From: Primula veris
Taxonomy: Eukaryota; Streptophyta; Magnoliopsida; Ericales; Primulaceae
DNA: 64,000 nucleotides
NCBI GenBank assembly: GCA_963682055.1
Contig: OY821743.1
Coordinates: forward strand, 13,675,566-13,739,565
Direction of reading: 5' to 3'
In this document: piece after piece, positions 11,093-23,501 of the stretch
How positions within the stretch are numbered: the first letter of the stretch is position 1
Layout of the letters: the number at the start of each line of letters is the position of its first letter
Translations under genes and position numbers: made by a program
Notes under the pieces: model-generated
The model's input: only the letters and a program-made list of their open reading frames with translations
Database searches by the model: none
What the model was told of the DNA's origin: nothing

Positions 11093-12791
11093 TCAACCAA
11101 CTTCTTTGTTGGTAGTATGCAATATTCTCAACGTACTTCGATGGTTTCTTTCAAGAAATCCCTCCAATACCACTTTTTTTTTGTATTTTTCGTTATTCAT
11201 ATTTGAACTTTCAGTTGTCGATCCGTTTCCAACAGAATTGTCACCAGAATCAGACCTTATTCTCTTGATCCGCGAAATAAAATAAAGCCACACTGATGTA
11301 CAGAAAAGCGCACATAATTTACCCCAAACCAACATTATTATGAGGGTTACCATTATGATTGAGAATCCATATAATGATTCAGAATTTGCTCTAATTTTCC
11401 TTTCATCTGCCTGGACCATTTCGTGCTCTTTGACCATTTCTTTCTTTCTCTTTTCCAATAGAATAGAGGAAGCCTTAGATTGTGGGTTAGTTTTTTGAAT
11501 CGAGTCAGACCCCAACTCCAGTGGCCGTGGAAGGTTAACTACGTTTTTTTTGGCTTCTTGTTTTTTGTTCGCACATAAACGAGGTTGACATGTGCCAGAT
11601 TTTGGTGGTTTTCCGTCCATACTTGCACCATGTTCGATTATTTCGTCTTGTGCTTGTTTAAATTTTCCCTGAGACATAAAAAATCATGACTCTGAGGAAA
11701 AGTACGAAAAGTAAATTACTTGACCAGCAAAACAACAAAGCATGCTAGTTAAGTGTAATCTACAATAATTAGACATACACCTTATTTTCTTTGGTTTTAC
11801 ATATGTTATACCATTATGACCAGGCGTCTGTAAATACTTTAGTAGCTTAGTGATTAAATTATGGTTGGCCATGTTTGGAAAAACAAAACTGGTGTTTCCT
11901 ATCTAGTTCGCAAATTCAAAGTTTTTGAGTTTAAAATTAAAAAACACCACTCCTGCAACTCTCCTTGATAATTATTGGCTAAAATAAAAGAAGAGAAAAT
12001 GCAAAAAAGAATATTATAACTCTACTAGAAAAAGAAAAATCTACCAAAAATGTTGACTTTATGAAAATTGAACATTTTCGTATAGAAGATGTAAAACAGA
12101 TATTGAGCATTTTAGAAAAGCAGTTTGGAATGGATTTACTGAAAAATGAGTTTTAATTCCATTGGATTTATTTCATCTTTTTGTTTACAAAACAAGATGA
12201 AAAAGGTTTTTTAGATCTTTAGCACAATCTATATATAAATTTGTACTCGATTTATAATTGAATTGATTTAAATGTATCTAGGGAATAATCGCTTTCTCCT
12301 TGATTTATTTTTTGCTCATTTCCACCCACTGCCAAAATATAGTAATGTATCAAATAAGTTTCGGTATTCATTTTATTTTTCCAAAAATCCTGAAAATCGT
12401 ATTTTACCATTAAAATATGCTACTAACTACAACAACTAAAGAAACTTCTTATTCTAAGCAATTCAAAATTAAATATATGTTTAATTACCTTTAGTACTGA
12501 TTTATCTTGCAATTGACTTATCCGACCAAGTTTGACGTCGGCGTAACCCCGTTTACACACACTAACTTTATCATAAATCCCCACTTTCCTATTCTTTCCT
12601 AACCATGACCAAGGAAACCGCCACTTGTTGTTTACACCCTCGTCCGAGTTGACTTTGTTTTTCTTTTTCTCGACAACTTTTCCTGAAAATCCGAAACAAG
12701 CCAATAAGGAATTTTTGTATCTACGCTTTTTAGTAGGTTCGGTTATCGGTATGCTATCTGGAGTATGCTCCATGGAGGAAAGACAAAGCAA
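11093..12791 (-). CDS. uncharacterised plant membrane protein, two exons
   Basis: Exon 1 is 12791-12489 and exon 2 is 11668-11093. The donor (AAG|GTAATT) and acceptor (CTCAG|GGA) join in phase 0, giving about 292 residues. A second in-frame Met, MEHTPDSIP, seven codons in (12773) may be the real start. The N-terminal part is basic with short conserved-looking blocks ([20 protein letters not shown]). Residues 199-232 are strongly hydrophobic and would span the membrane once or twice. A charged helix precedes them ([19 protein letters not shown]), and the C-terminus has the block [16 protein letters not shown] do not recognise a function. The layout resembles small plant-specific transmembrane protein families. 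The 820-bp intron could hide another exon, but joining in frame without one makes the model coherent. Confidence 0.65.
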
Positions 12792-12839
12792 AGATAGAGA
12801 GAGAGAATATGGATGACATGGAAGGGGAGAAGTTGAAAT

Positions 12840-14269
12840 AATGTCTTAGTGTCTATTGTTAAATTGAAATTTAACTACTACATTATACGCGCAATTCTTT
12901 GACTAAGATATTATAGGATTTAGTTTATTTGTTTACTACCTATTGACCCGTACATTGCACGCTAAATATTATTATTAATGTAATAAAACAATGTGATTTA
13001 TCCAAAAAGTATATCTTATATACTACAGGAAATTTTTGTAATATAATCCTACCCTTTTAAGACTTGTCTTCGAGATGGACTGACAGAATCTTAATTATAT
13101 GTGATCGATAATGGGAATATTTGTATCTTGCACACGTTGTGTATTTTGTTGCTTTAAACAGGAGACTGTTTTTTGTTAAACGATATTTTTGTTTTGGTGG
13201 CATTCGTTTGGAGTATTAATGTGGTGAATTATTTAGGTACTGTGTAGTCATGTAGATATAGTCGATATGCATGTAATTAGTTGGTCAGAGATCATAAGTA
13301 TAATACTCCTTAAGGGTAAACTAAAAATTCCAAAAAGGATTTAGATTTTTCATTTTTATTATGTAATTAAAAATGAATACTGGAATTCAAGTTAGACAAA
13401 AAAAAAATTGAAAAGTTAAAGTGAAGCACATGGAAAGTAATGCTAATTAGATAATAGATATGCTTACAAAAAGATCTGAGTTTACAAGACGAAGTTATTA
13501 TAGGATGAAATTTCAGATGTAATATATATATATAGCTGACTATATAGCTAACTTTTTTTAATTTATTAATTACTTATATATATTTGTAGATGTAAGTTTA
13601 AAATAAATGAGTGAAAAGAATAAACAAGGCTATAGGATTCAGAATGTATGCAGCCGAACGTAAATTTATGCACCAAGTTGCTGACGTGCGTCTGCTTGAG
13701 CGGCCGTTGAATAGAAAACGAACGGCTGATGAGATGGAGATAAACAATTGTTCATTCCGTTTAAATATTTGATCAATCAATCCTACGACGTGAACTGCTC
13801 ACATCAGCTGTTAAAGTTAAAATTGCACTAAATTCGGGCGTCTCGTGATTTAGAACTTGCAAAAATAATAAGATGCAAGGAATACTATTCAAACTTTGAT
13901 TCATACGTAATCGTAGATTAATTCATAATACTAAAAAAAAAAGTTAGAATATGATTGTGTCGCCATATAGATGTGAAATCTCACCTGACTATTTATTCAG
14001 GAGAAATTGAAGCTAATGGCACATGATTGTATGTTAAATATATTTTTTTTATTATAATTAGTTAAAGATTTACCATAAATAAGTTATTATAAGGAAAAAA
14101 TTCAACCTAAATTTGTAACAAAATTAAAAAAAAAAACATTTTTAAAATATGTAGTCGATACATTCTCCAACATCCATTTAGAAATAGAACAAGCATGGAC
14201 TTGGATTTTGCAATACTAACCCAAACCAAACCAAAGCAAACCATGTTTATTCATGTATAATCAGAGAGA
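12840..14269. other. intergenic DNA upstream of the minus-strand gene
   Basis: This should contain the promoter of the gene that starts at 12791, but no convincing TATA or initiator could be assigned in such AT-rich DNA. No repeats or coding matches were recognised. Confidence 0.5.
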
Positions 14270-14726
14270 GCCAAGGGAGTGACTGGGGGTGGCCGTGGCC
14301 ATCCCCGATGGCAATTTTTAATTTTTTTAATTTTTTAATATGTGTAATTTAATTTTTTTTAAGATATATACATTGATGGTCCACCCTAATTAAACAAAAT
14401 AATTGTTGTTTTAGTGGTAAAATTGTCTTTAACGTAGTAGATGGTTATAAGTTCAAATCATATTACTTTCTTTTTTTAAAAAAAATCTGTTTTTTATCTT
14501 AAAATTACCAAATTTCGTAAATGACCATTGTATTTTTCAAACAAGATTACTAAAAAAATTATTTTATTGTCCAATACCATTTGTCTTAAATTCATATTTA
14601 TTTTATGCTATGTTAAACATAGAAATTAAATTTTATTTTTGTATTATATCTTATTTATTTTATCCTCTATTCGACATATTTTTTACAGCACGACCCGCCA
14701 AAAAACCATCCTCGTTTCCGCCCTTG
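14270..14726 (-). mobile_element. GGGGCGG-family inverted-repeat element, copy 1
   Basis: The left side has GGGGGTGGCCGTGGCC and the right side ends in TTTCCGCCC, the same termini as the copy at 30219-30685 in opposite orientation. Inside, at 14404-14465, lies a tRNA-like block: TAGTGGTAAAATTG, then AAGTTCAAATC. No target duplication could be fixed. Confidence 0.55.
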
Positions 14727-15328
14727 TTAATCTGTATTCGATAGTTTACCTTTGTAAGTTTCCTCATAATTTCAAAGTCTTTAAGTTGTATTATATACGT
14801 TAGTTGTGATGGTATCTTGACTGAGTTAGCGTAACGACTTCTATTAATTAGTCGTTGATCCACATTTATCTCATATATCCCTTAAAATCATTTGAAGGTG
14901 TGAATAGAATACTATATTAGACCTCACTATTTAATGTAACGAGGTTATGCAATGAGGTTTACAGTAGGGTTCAGGGAATATATCATATTGATATCAATCA
15001 CCATATTTTGTAAAATCATTCATTCTTTATCCTTCGATGCTAATATGAGCAGAAAGTCTTATCGTATTTTTTAAAGTGGCCGACTAATTAATATCTTCGT
15101 GTGTTTTGTCGGACATGTTGAACGGGGTTTTTTGAGACATGGCCGGCTAGATCAATGGTTACAAATAATGGCAATATTACCAATTTGAGGTCCAAAATTC
15201 CCTAATTGTTGTCACAACTCACAACCATATGATCACTTGTACACAAACATCACTTTGATATATATGTACTGTGTTTGGTCGTTAAGGTAATAGAAAATAT
15301 TGTGTTTCTTGTTATCTTACAAAGCTAA

Positions 15329-15565
15329 GCCCCGTTTTGTTTGGGGACTCATGGTCTGGACTAATGAGTCCGAACGGGAATATGTTCGGATCTTAAAAGA
15401 CCATTACATTTACTATATCAATATATATCCAACAGTCATTTGTAGTCCGAATTGGATATATAATCTGCACATAGAATATGTAGCTAAACACATCTTTGTA
15501 TTGGACCACCGGACTTTACATCTAATTACACGCCATGAAAGATGCAATCAAACGAGGTCCAACGA
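15329..15565. mobile_element. small MITE with CCCCGTTTTGTTTGG terminus
   Basis: The left side reads GCCCCGTTTTGTTTGG and then CATGG. The right side is the complement of ACCTCGTTTGATTG with CATGG at a similar distance. About 235 bp long with no coding content. Superfamily not determined. Confidence 0.4.
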
Positions 15566-18491
15566 AATCAAGTTGCATTTGTCCGGGTAACACATGCACG
15601 TGATTCTCAAGAACTATATTATCTTGCAATAAACATAAATTAAAGTTGATGAATTTAAAAAAAAATCAATCATACCTTGGATTTTTTTTCGCTTACACCT
15701 CTTCACGGGTTCATCTTCATTAAGATTGGATTAGGAGTCGAAGAATTAACTTTTACTTCATTCATTTTGGATATTTTCAATGAGTTTTTTGTATGTTTAT
15801 CTTCATTACTGATATATATATAGTTGCTCGGTTTGTTTGATCAAGGCACACGTTCAACTCGTCCGTGTATATGCTAATCTTCATCAAGGAAACATCATCA
15901 TTGTGCGATTCTAGTTCAAGATATCCTTCCCTCTCTCATCATGCTTGTATCAAATTCACTTTCAATGATTTTGGAAAACCATGATACATGTTCTAAAGAA
16001 CGAAAATAATTTTTTGGCATAGTTTTTTAAATATACCACCCTTTTTTTCTCAATGACAAAAGTTTTACCAGAGTTCAAAAGATTTAAGAAACTATTTCTA
16101 TTTATAAGCTCAACGTCAATTCTATAGACCATAAAATAAATTTTTAAGCGTGAATATGTCGACTGATCAGAATCATAAGTAAAATTCAGGCGGTTATTCT
16201 ATGTATACTCGTTAACCATTTTTTCTTCTACATTGTCACTTTTGAGTTTTGACACCCATTTGATACAGTTAGATTTATTTTTTTGATAGGAGGTCACTTT
16301 TTACATAAGCATTTTTAATGTTCTCTAGCTTATATTCATGTTTCAGAAACGTAAGGTATGTTTTTTTTTTGAGTTTTTAGAACTTATCCTAAATCCTTTA
16401 TCATGATTGATTGAGATAACTAACACTATTAGTTTCTTTCATTCCTATTAACTTCTCACAAATATTCTTGATTAATAACTAAAAAAATTGGAGAGATAAT
16501 ATCAACAAACTTTAAATCCAAATTAGGCCGAAACTTAATTGGCTAGTAAGACTAGGTTAGGTATAATCCCTGGTCGCCTAGGTCCGTCGACTTTAAGACA
16601 TGCATTTGCAGACTTGATTAGTGTTTACTCTTGAGCAAGCTAGGTCGACTTACTTGGAAAAAAAATGTAGGTTGATTAATATAAACACCCCAGTGGTTTC
16701 ACTTCTTATGAATTTAGTCTCAAATTAACTTTATCTACATGTTTAGTTTAGAATTTTAAATAGGGGGCGGAGTCAGGAAAAAATGTTTAGGGTTGCGAAA
16801 ATTAAACTACATAATTCATAGTATAAAAAACGAAAAAATCAAAATTATATTAAATATTCAGGTTTCCATATAGACGGTAGGATTGACATAAGCGGTTGGC
16901 AAATTTATAGTCAAATTTTTAGTTGAAACATTTTGAGTACTCATTGAATTTTTGTTTATCAATGGTGGTTGATTTTTGTTTGACCATTTTTCTAATATTC
17001 AAACAACAAAAGCCTATCAAAATCAATCATCAAACTTTTTCCATAGTAATTAAAAAATAAACCGATTAAAACAATAAACTATAGTGTCAAAACATAATAA
17101 AAACTAAAACAATCAAAATAAGAAAATTAAAATAGGCAAGATTTCCATACATTATTATATATTTATTAGCATGTATTTTCACATTAAGAATCGTACGGAG
17201 TAAACTAATTTTTTTATTCAAATTCCAAATATTTTTGAAAGTAAATCTTTTATAATATATATTTACACCTAACAATTATTATATTTACCTTAACATTTTG
17301 TTACATAACATTTTTATTTTTAATTTGGAATATATCCTCTAAAGTTAATTTATAATTATATTTTTACCTTAATATTATATTACACTGCTTAGACAATGCA
17401 TTTCTTCTGACACAAGGGTTGACTTGTCATCAATTACAATAATTTACAATTTTATATCTACTAATATTATTAATTTATAAGATTTGGTAGTAGTTTATTA
17501 TCAAAACAATATATAATTTGAAAGGGGATTACAACAAATAATATTAATGGGTTGGCAGAATAGCTTATTTATAAATTTTGTAGTAGTTTATTATAAAAAC
17601 AATATATAATTTTGAAAGGGGTTGACAACAAATATATTAATTGGTTGGCACAATTACTTATTTATAAATTATTTTCAAAAACAGAACTAAAATTTACCTT
17701 TTTAAAAAATTGTATGATTGACGTGACAACCCGTGTCATGTCATGTATAAATTCCGCCGCTGATTTTAAATATGTCAAGACTTATACTAGCGAAAATTTG
17801 GACCATTATGTTAAATAATCTTTAATCTGCTATGATAACAACTTGTACTAATTTACTAACTTTGATTAACTCCAACATCAAATGGATAGCATGTCATTAA
17901 ATGCTACTTGTTAAAATAATTTAATAAATATCACCTAGATAATCAATAATGGTAACTTATAATTTTTATTTTTTATTTTTTAATTAATTAAAATACAAAT
18001 TATAATTTGACAAACTAAAAGTTAACGATCTAACCTAATAAAAATATATAACGCCAGTAGAAACTACCATAAACTTAAATATTTATTAAAATAAAAAAGT
18101 TATTACATATAATATATATTAATGTATTATTAATATATATATTTAAAATAAATATCATAATTTGAATAACTAAAAACTAACGATTCTAATAAAAATAAAG
18201 AACTCTACTTGATTCTACCATAAACTTAAAAAATAAATCAGAAAGTACAAATAATATAAGAGTAGTAAAAAATTTAGTGATTTCATCTCCAATGTAATTA
18301 ATCTTATGACAAGTATCCTTATTTATTACTATAAATAGACTTTTATAGTAATGAACATTTCATGTATCAATTTTCGAGACTAAAGAGAATCTTTGTAATA
18401 TAAACTCATTATAAATATAGAGAATACCATGTCATCAAATCAAAATTTACATTTTTTTATCATGCTTTTTTTATGACAAAAATATATCTAG
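15566..18491. other. AT-rich intergenic DNA with local duplications
   Basis: No gene was recognised. AGGGGGCGGAGTCAGG near 16764 looks like a lone terminus of the GGGGCGG family. The tandem duplication at 17471-17666 is listed separately. A diverged direct repeat of about 90 bp occurs at about 17995-18083 and 18150-18240, both ending in ACCATAAACTTAAA. The last five bases, TCTAG, are the target duplication of the copia element. Confidence 0.55.
17471..17666. repeat. two-copy tandem duplication, about 100 bp
   Basis: GTAGTAGTTTATTAT...AACAATATATAATTT...GAAAGGGG is repeated once with a few substitutions. Each copy is followed by GTTGGCA and TTATTTATAAAT. Confidence 0.8.
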
Positions 18492-18696
18492 TGATAGTGA
18501 TCAAAAAGATATGTCTATAATCTAACAAAAGATCTAATTGTAATTTAGTATCTATTATATTTCATAGTATAGTTTGATTGAGATATATTGTGAATATATT
18601 GTATTTCCGTAATATAAACTCATTATAAATATAGAGAATACCCACCATAGTTTTGTGTGGGGAACTTTTATTATTTTCTATCTCGAATTCTCTACA
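18492..18696 (+). repeat. 5' LTR of the copia element
   Basis: 205 bp, begins TGATAGTGATC and ends TCTCTACA. It matches 22319-22536 apart from about ten substitutions and one 13-bp tandem duplication (TAGTTTGATTGA block) present only in the 3' copy. Confidence 0.95.
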
Positions 18697-18720
18697 TGGT
18701 TTATATATATATATCAGAGC
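18697..18720 (+). promoter_or_regulatory. primer-binding site (initiator tRNA-Met type) split by a TA insertion
   Basis: The usual copia site TGGTATCAGAGC directly follows the LTR. Here TGGT (18697-18700) and ATCAGAGC (18713-18720) are separated by 12 extra bases of TTATATATATAT. The two halves are perfect. An expanded TA run inside the site would weaken or abolish tRNA pairing. Confidence 0.8.
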
Positions 18721-18829
18721 AGTAAATCCTACCAATTTTTCCCCTTTTTTTGTTTCCGCACCATTATTTTTTTTCCTCTCTTCGTCTTCTCCTTTTTTTT
18801 TTCCCGAATATTTTAGTCTCAAATCACTT

Positions 18830-21800
18830 ATGGCTATGGACTCCGATAACGGTACATCGATCACAGCTCCCTCACCCTTTCAATCATCCTCAATCAACCC
18901 CATCGACCAATCAACACCAAAACCGAAATCTTTCATTCTCTCGACAAAACCAACGTGAAAGTTATCGCGGCGGTCGAAATATCAACCAAAATCGCTATAG
19001 TAATTTTTCCAAACAGTCCCGTCCTATTTTTTGCCAACTATGTCATGAAACTGGTCATACTTCGCACTCATGTCCTCACGCTTTAACCATGCCTTCTAGG
19101 GGGCGCCTAATTCCCTCCATGCTTATACTGCCTACTCTCCAAATATTGACACTTGGTATCATGACTCTGGAGCTACCCATCATGTCACCTCTAATCTACA
19201 GAATCTCAATCATGGAGCCGCTCCTTATGGTGGTAACGATCAACTTTATGTACGCGATGGTATCGAGTTACCCATTCATCATACTGGTGATTTTAATCTT
19301 TCAAATTTTAAGTTATCAAATATTTTACATGTGCCAAATATTTCTAAGAATTTGATTTCAATTAGTAAGTTTACATGTGATAATAAAGCTTATGTCGAAT
19401 TTCATTCTAATTGTTTCTATGTGAAAGACGAAACCACGGGGAAACATCTACACAAAGGACCATGTGAGGCAGGCATGTACCCATTCAAACCTACTAGCCG
19501 TCAACCAACAACCCTTTCTTGTGCTCGTGTCTCTTTTGATATTTGGCACTCTCGTTTAGGACATGCAACACCCCGGACTGTTAAGTCAATTATTTTTCGT
19601 TTTTCTCTCCCTAGTTTAAATAAATCGTCCACAACTGTTTGTGGACCGTGTCAACAAGCGAAGAGTCATCAACTTCCTTTTTCTCTTTCAGAGTCATTGT
19701 CATGTAGTCCACTTCAACTTTTATTCATGGATGTTTGGGGTTCCTGACCTTATTTGTCAATTAATGGAGATCGTTATTTTCTTACCATTGTGGATCATTA
19801 TACTCGTTATTCATGGACTTTTCCTTTAAAGTTAAAATCTGATGTGCACTCTGTGTTTGTTCAATTTAAAAGTCATGTCGAATTATAATTTAATGACAAA
19901 ATCAAATCTATACAAACTGACTAGGGTGGTGAATTCCGATCATTAAGTAGTTTTTTCCAACAACATGGAATTATTCATCGTCTTCCATGCCCGCACACAC
20001 ATCAACAAAATGGTGTTGTTGAGCATAAGCATCGCCATGTCATCGAGGCCGGCCTCGCACTACTTGCCACATCTGGCACTTCTATGTCATATTGGGATGA
20101 AGGTTTTTCTACTGCATGCTTTATAATTAACCGTTTACTTACTCCTGTTCTCAATAATATATCACCATTTGAAAAACTCTTTTCTAAACCACCTGACTAC
20201 ACATTCCTTCGAACATTTGGGTGTTCATGCTGGCCATATTTACGACCATATAATAGACATAAAATAGATTTTCGCTCTAAGCAATGCGTTTTTATTGATT
20301 ATAGTTCTCGACACCGTGGTTATAAGTGCCTAGATCCCAACTCAAGTCGAATTTATATCTCTCGACATGTTGTTTTTGATGAAAATGTTTTTCCCTTCCG
20401 CACCACAATTGTCTCATCCAGTTCATGTCCTCCCCAAACTGGAATTACTCTTCCTTGTAACTTAGTACTACCTGCACCGGCATGTCCAATCGAACCACCT
20501 GTTATAGGATCACTCATACCACAATCACATCGACCCCAAAGTCTGAACAATTTAAGTCCTAATGTACTAGTCTCTCCACAAACTTGTCCCTCGACCAATA
20601 TACCCATACTCCAGCGAGTAACTCACTTGGTCCTTTCCATTCCTCTGTGGTTTCTTTTACTCATGGCATGCAAACACGTTCCCGAAACCAAATTACGTGT
20701 CCCAAGAAAGTCACTCATGGCACTGTTCGATACCCCTTACCGAAAGCATTATTGTCCACGGGATTATCAATCGAAGAGCCAACTTGTTACACACAAGCTT
20801 TACAAAATCTTGAATGGCGTTCAGCTATGAATTCTGAATTTGATGCTCTCATGTCCAATGGCACTTGGACTCTTGTCCCTCGACCGGTCAATAAAACACT
20901 TGTCGGATGTAAATGGGTATTCCGTATTAAGCGAAAACTTGATGGAGAAATTGAATGTTATAAAGCCCGTCTTGTGGCTAAGGGATTTCACCAAAAACCT
21001 GGATTTGATTTTAACGAGACATTTAGTCCAGTCGTTAAACAAACCACAATACGCATTGTTCTTGCTCATGCAGTCTCTCAAAGCTGGCCTCTTAAACAAA
21101 TTGACGTGTCAAATGCTTTTCTTCACGGTTTTATTAGTGAAGATGTTTACATGCAGCAACCTCCTGGGTTTATACACCGTCAGTTTCCCGATCATGTGTG
21201 TAAACTACGCAAGGCTCTTTATGGACTTAAGCAAGCACCTCGAGCTTGATAGTCTCGCCTCCAACACAAACTCTTATCACTTGGTTTTATTGTCTCCCGA
21301 GCTGATGCCTCTTTATTTATTTTCCGCACCGAGACAATTACAATTTACGTGCTTGTATATGTCGATGATATTATTATTACAGGATCTTCAAGTGCTGCTA
21401 TTAGTTCCCTAATTGAAGCTCTTGGATTAGAGTTTGCTGTCAAATCCCTTGAGGATCTTCATTACTTTTTGGGAGTTGAAGTACATCACACTGCAAAGGG
21501 ACTTTTTCTTTCACAACGTCGCTACATTGTTGACTTACTCCATCGTATAGACATGACAAATGTTAAGCCTATATTTTCACCTATGTCCTCATCTGATTCC
21601 TTACGAGCCGAACCTAGAGACTCGTTTGATGACCCAACCTTATACCGTAGTACCGTGGGTGCGCTGAACTACTTGTCATTTACTCGTCCAGACATTTCTT
21701 TTGCCGTCAACCGCCTTTGCTAGTTCATGCATCAACCTTCTCGAGCCCTTTGGCAAGAAACCAAGCGTGTTTTTCGGTATCTTAAAGGGACAATTCACCA

Positions 21801-22310
21801 AAGCTTATTCTTTAGCAAGAGCACTTCTCCTACGTTCCAAGCTTATGGCGATGCCGATTGGGCAGGTGACTATGATGATCGTCGTTCAACAACAGGTTAT
21901 TGTGTTTACTTTGGCGATAATTTAGTCTCGTGGGGTGCACGCAAACAGTCAACGGTGACTCGGTCAAGCACCGAGGCTGAGTATCGTGCACTAGCTGCTG
22001 CTTCTGCTGAGGTCACCTGGTTGCTGTTTTTATGTCGTGATCTTGCCATTCCTATATTTGTTCCTCCTACGATTTGGTGTGACAATATCGGGCAACCTAT
22101 TTGGCTGCTAATCCAGTATTTCATACACATACAAAATATATTGAGCTTGATTTTCACTTTGTTCGCGAAAAGATTGCTGCCAAATCACTTCAAATACGTT
22201 TTATCTCATCTAAAGATCAGATTGCGGACATTTTTACCAAGCCTCTCTCGTCGACTCGGTTCCAATTTTTACGCGACAAGCTTCACGTTGCAGATTTGAC
22301 CGTTTGCTTG
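18830..22310 (+). pseudogene. broken copia gag-pol
   Basis: Starting at the ATG of 18830, about 40 residues of gag are followed, after a deletion and frame change, by an intact zinc knuckle CQLCHETGHTSHSC (19032-19073). The protease motif DSGATHHV is at about 19155-19185. The pre-integrase and integrase HHCC parts include WHSRLGH and CGPCQQAKSH (19331-19747). A frame break at about 19745, a TAA at 19887 and a TAG at 19921 interrupt the integrase core. RT runs from about 20584 with VYMQQPPGF and KALYGLKQAP, then two stops at 21247-21252. YVDDIIITG is intact at about 21355, and an in-frame TAG at 21721 precedes RNase H (DADWAGD, SSTEAEYRALA). No full polyprotein can be made. Confidence 0.92.
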
Positions 22311-22318
22311 AGGGGGCG
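22307..22318 (+). promoter_or_regulatory. polypurine tract of the copia element
   Basis: TTGAGGGGGCG lies immediately before the 3' LTR, where plus-strand priming occurs in LTR elements. It is intact apart from a C near its end. Confidence 0.8.
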
Positions 22319-22536
22319 TGATAGTGATCAAAAAGATATGCCTATAATCTAATAAAAGATCTAATTGTAATTTAATATCTATTATATTTCCTAGTATAGT
22401 TTGATTGAATAGTTTGATTGAGATATATTGTAAATATATTATATTTCCATATTATAAACTCATTATAAATATAGAGAATACCCACCATAGTTTTGTGTGG
22501 GGAACTTTTATTATTTTCTGTCTCTAATTCTCTACA
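22319..22536 (+). repeat. 3' LTR of the copia element
   Basis: 218 bp, TG...CA, with the same sequence as the 5' LTR plus a 13-bp internal tandem duplication. Confidence 0.95.
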
Positions 22537-22541
22537 TCTAG

Positions 22542-23449
22542 TATGACCTATGTTATTTTTATAACATTCAGTTTAAGCAAGATTAAAAATTCAATATGAA
22601 TGAGACTAGGATGACTCCTACATATAAAGAAATTGAATACGAGTCATGCGTTAAATTATTCATAGTAATTTATTTTCACACTTTACCAAATCGTGTGTAC
22701 AAATATTAAACTAATCTAAAAATCTTCGAGGTTGAATCATAAGAACCTACTTATAAAGTTTAAATTTATAAAAAAATCATCTCAACCTTTCTGAAATCTC
22801 ATGAAATGGATTGTAACATTTAGAAAATTGTAAACTACATTTTGGTATCACGATATTGCAAATTTACAAAAATCTAGTCCGTCTCATATCTTGCCCTAAA
22901 TCATCTCTTTTCTCTATGCTCTTCATGTCCCTTCTACTCAATACCTCCACCGTCTTTCATGTTCCAAAACCTACTCATCTATCTCCGAGTCTATTGACTT
23001 ATAAGTTGTTTTATATAAGTTGGACTTCATGGTAACATTTCAATTTAGTATGGCTTATTTGTAAATTGGACTTAAATGTAACATTTTAGTTTCATAAGGA
23101 CTCAATTAGTCATTTGTACCCTGCATTACACATCTATTTTGAAAAAGTTACTTTAATTCGGTACACAGCAAAGTATAATAAATATTCAGTAATTTGAGAC
23201 GAAAGGGTACTGTTTTGGTAGAGCCTTGTTTGGTAGGGAATAAATCGGAGATCAGTATCATTTTTTAGTAGCAATTGATTTTGGTAGCACATATCATAAA
23301 TATATGGGGTATAAATTGTTTTTTTGTTTCCATCAACGCAATACACTATTTATATCTAGAAATCAGCTTCAAAACACCCCACCACCACTCTCACCAACTT
23401 CGCCGCTGCGACGTCTTTTTGGTCGGACAAAATATATATAACATATATA
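22542..23449. other. AT-rich intergenic DNA, nothing recognised
   Basis: No coding match or repeat was identified between the copia element and the Helitron terminus. Confidence 0.55.
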
Positions 23450-23501
23450 CTAGTAAAATTGCACGCGTTGCGTGTGACACGCATTGCGTGTGACACGCGT
23501 A
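23450..23501 (-). mobile_element. Helitron 3' terminus with a duplicated hairpin
   Basis: On the minus strand the sequence ends CTAG (plus 23450-23453) followed by T, the expected Helitron 3' end and host base. Eight bases before CTAG is a hairpin CACGC-AAC-GCGTG. A second near-identical hairpin, CACGC-AAT-GCGTG, lies directly upstream. The body would extend rightwards from here. I could not locate its 5' TC end or any Rep/helicase gene, so it is a non-autonomous element of unknown length. Confidence 0.65.

Larger units (their letters stand above)
18492..22536 (+). mobile_element. complete but defective Ty1-copia LTR retrotransposon
   Basis: The 4,045-bp element runs from TG at 18492 to CA at 22536 and is flanked by a perfect 5-bp duplication TCTAG (18487-18491 and 22537-22541). 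LTRs are 205 and 218 bp. The coding order is zinc knuckle, protease DSG, integrase, reverse transcriptase, RNase H, which is copia order. By eye the LTRs differ at about ten substitutions plus a 13-bp duplication in the 3' copy, so the insertion is not recent. Most of gag is missing and several stops and shifts break pol, so it could move only with help in trans. RT and RNase H motifs suggest an Ale/Retrofit-like lineage, which is a tentative call. Confidence 0.95.

Noticed and set aside
11684..11872. Open frame of 62 codons in the intron of the minus-strand membrane protein gene.
   Set aside because: It lies within an intron whose donor and acceptor join the flanking exons in phase, and it matches no family.
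12940..12985. CCCGTACATTGCACG, similar to a Helitron terminal hairpin.
   Set aside because: The stem is imperfect and no CTAG or CTRR follows at the right distance.
18562..18958. Open frames on both strands over the copia leader that look like small proteins.
   Set aside because: They overlap the LTR, primer site and gag start of a defined retrotransposon and have no independent signature.
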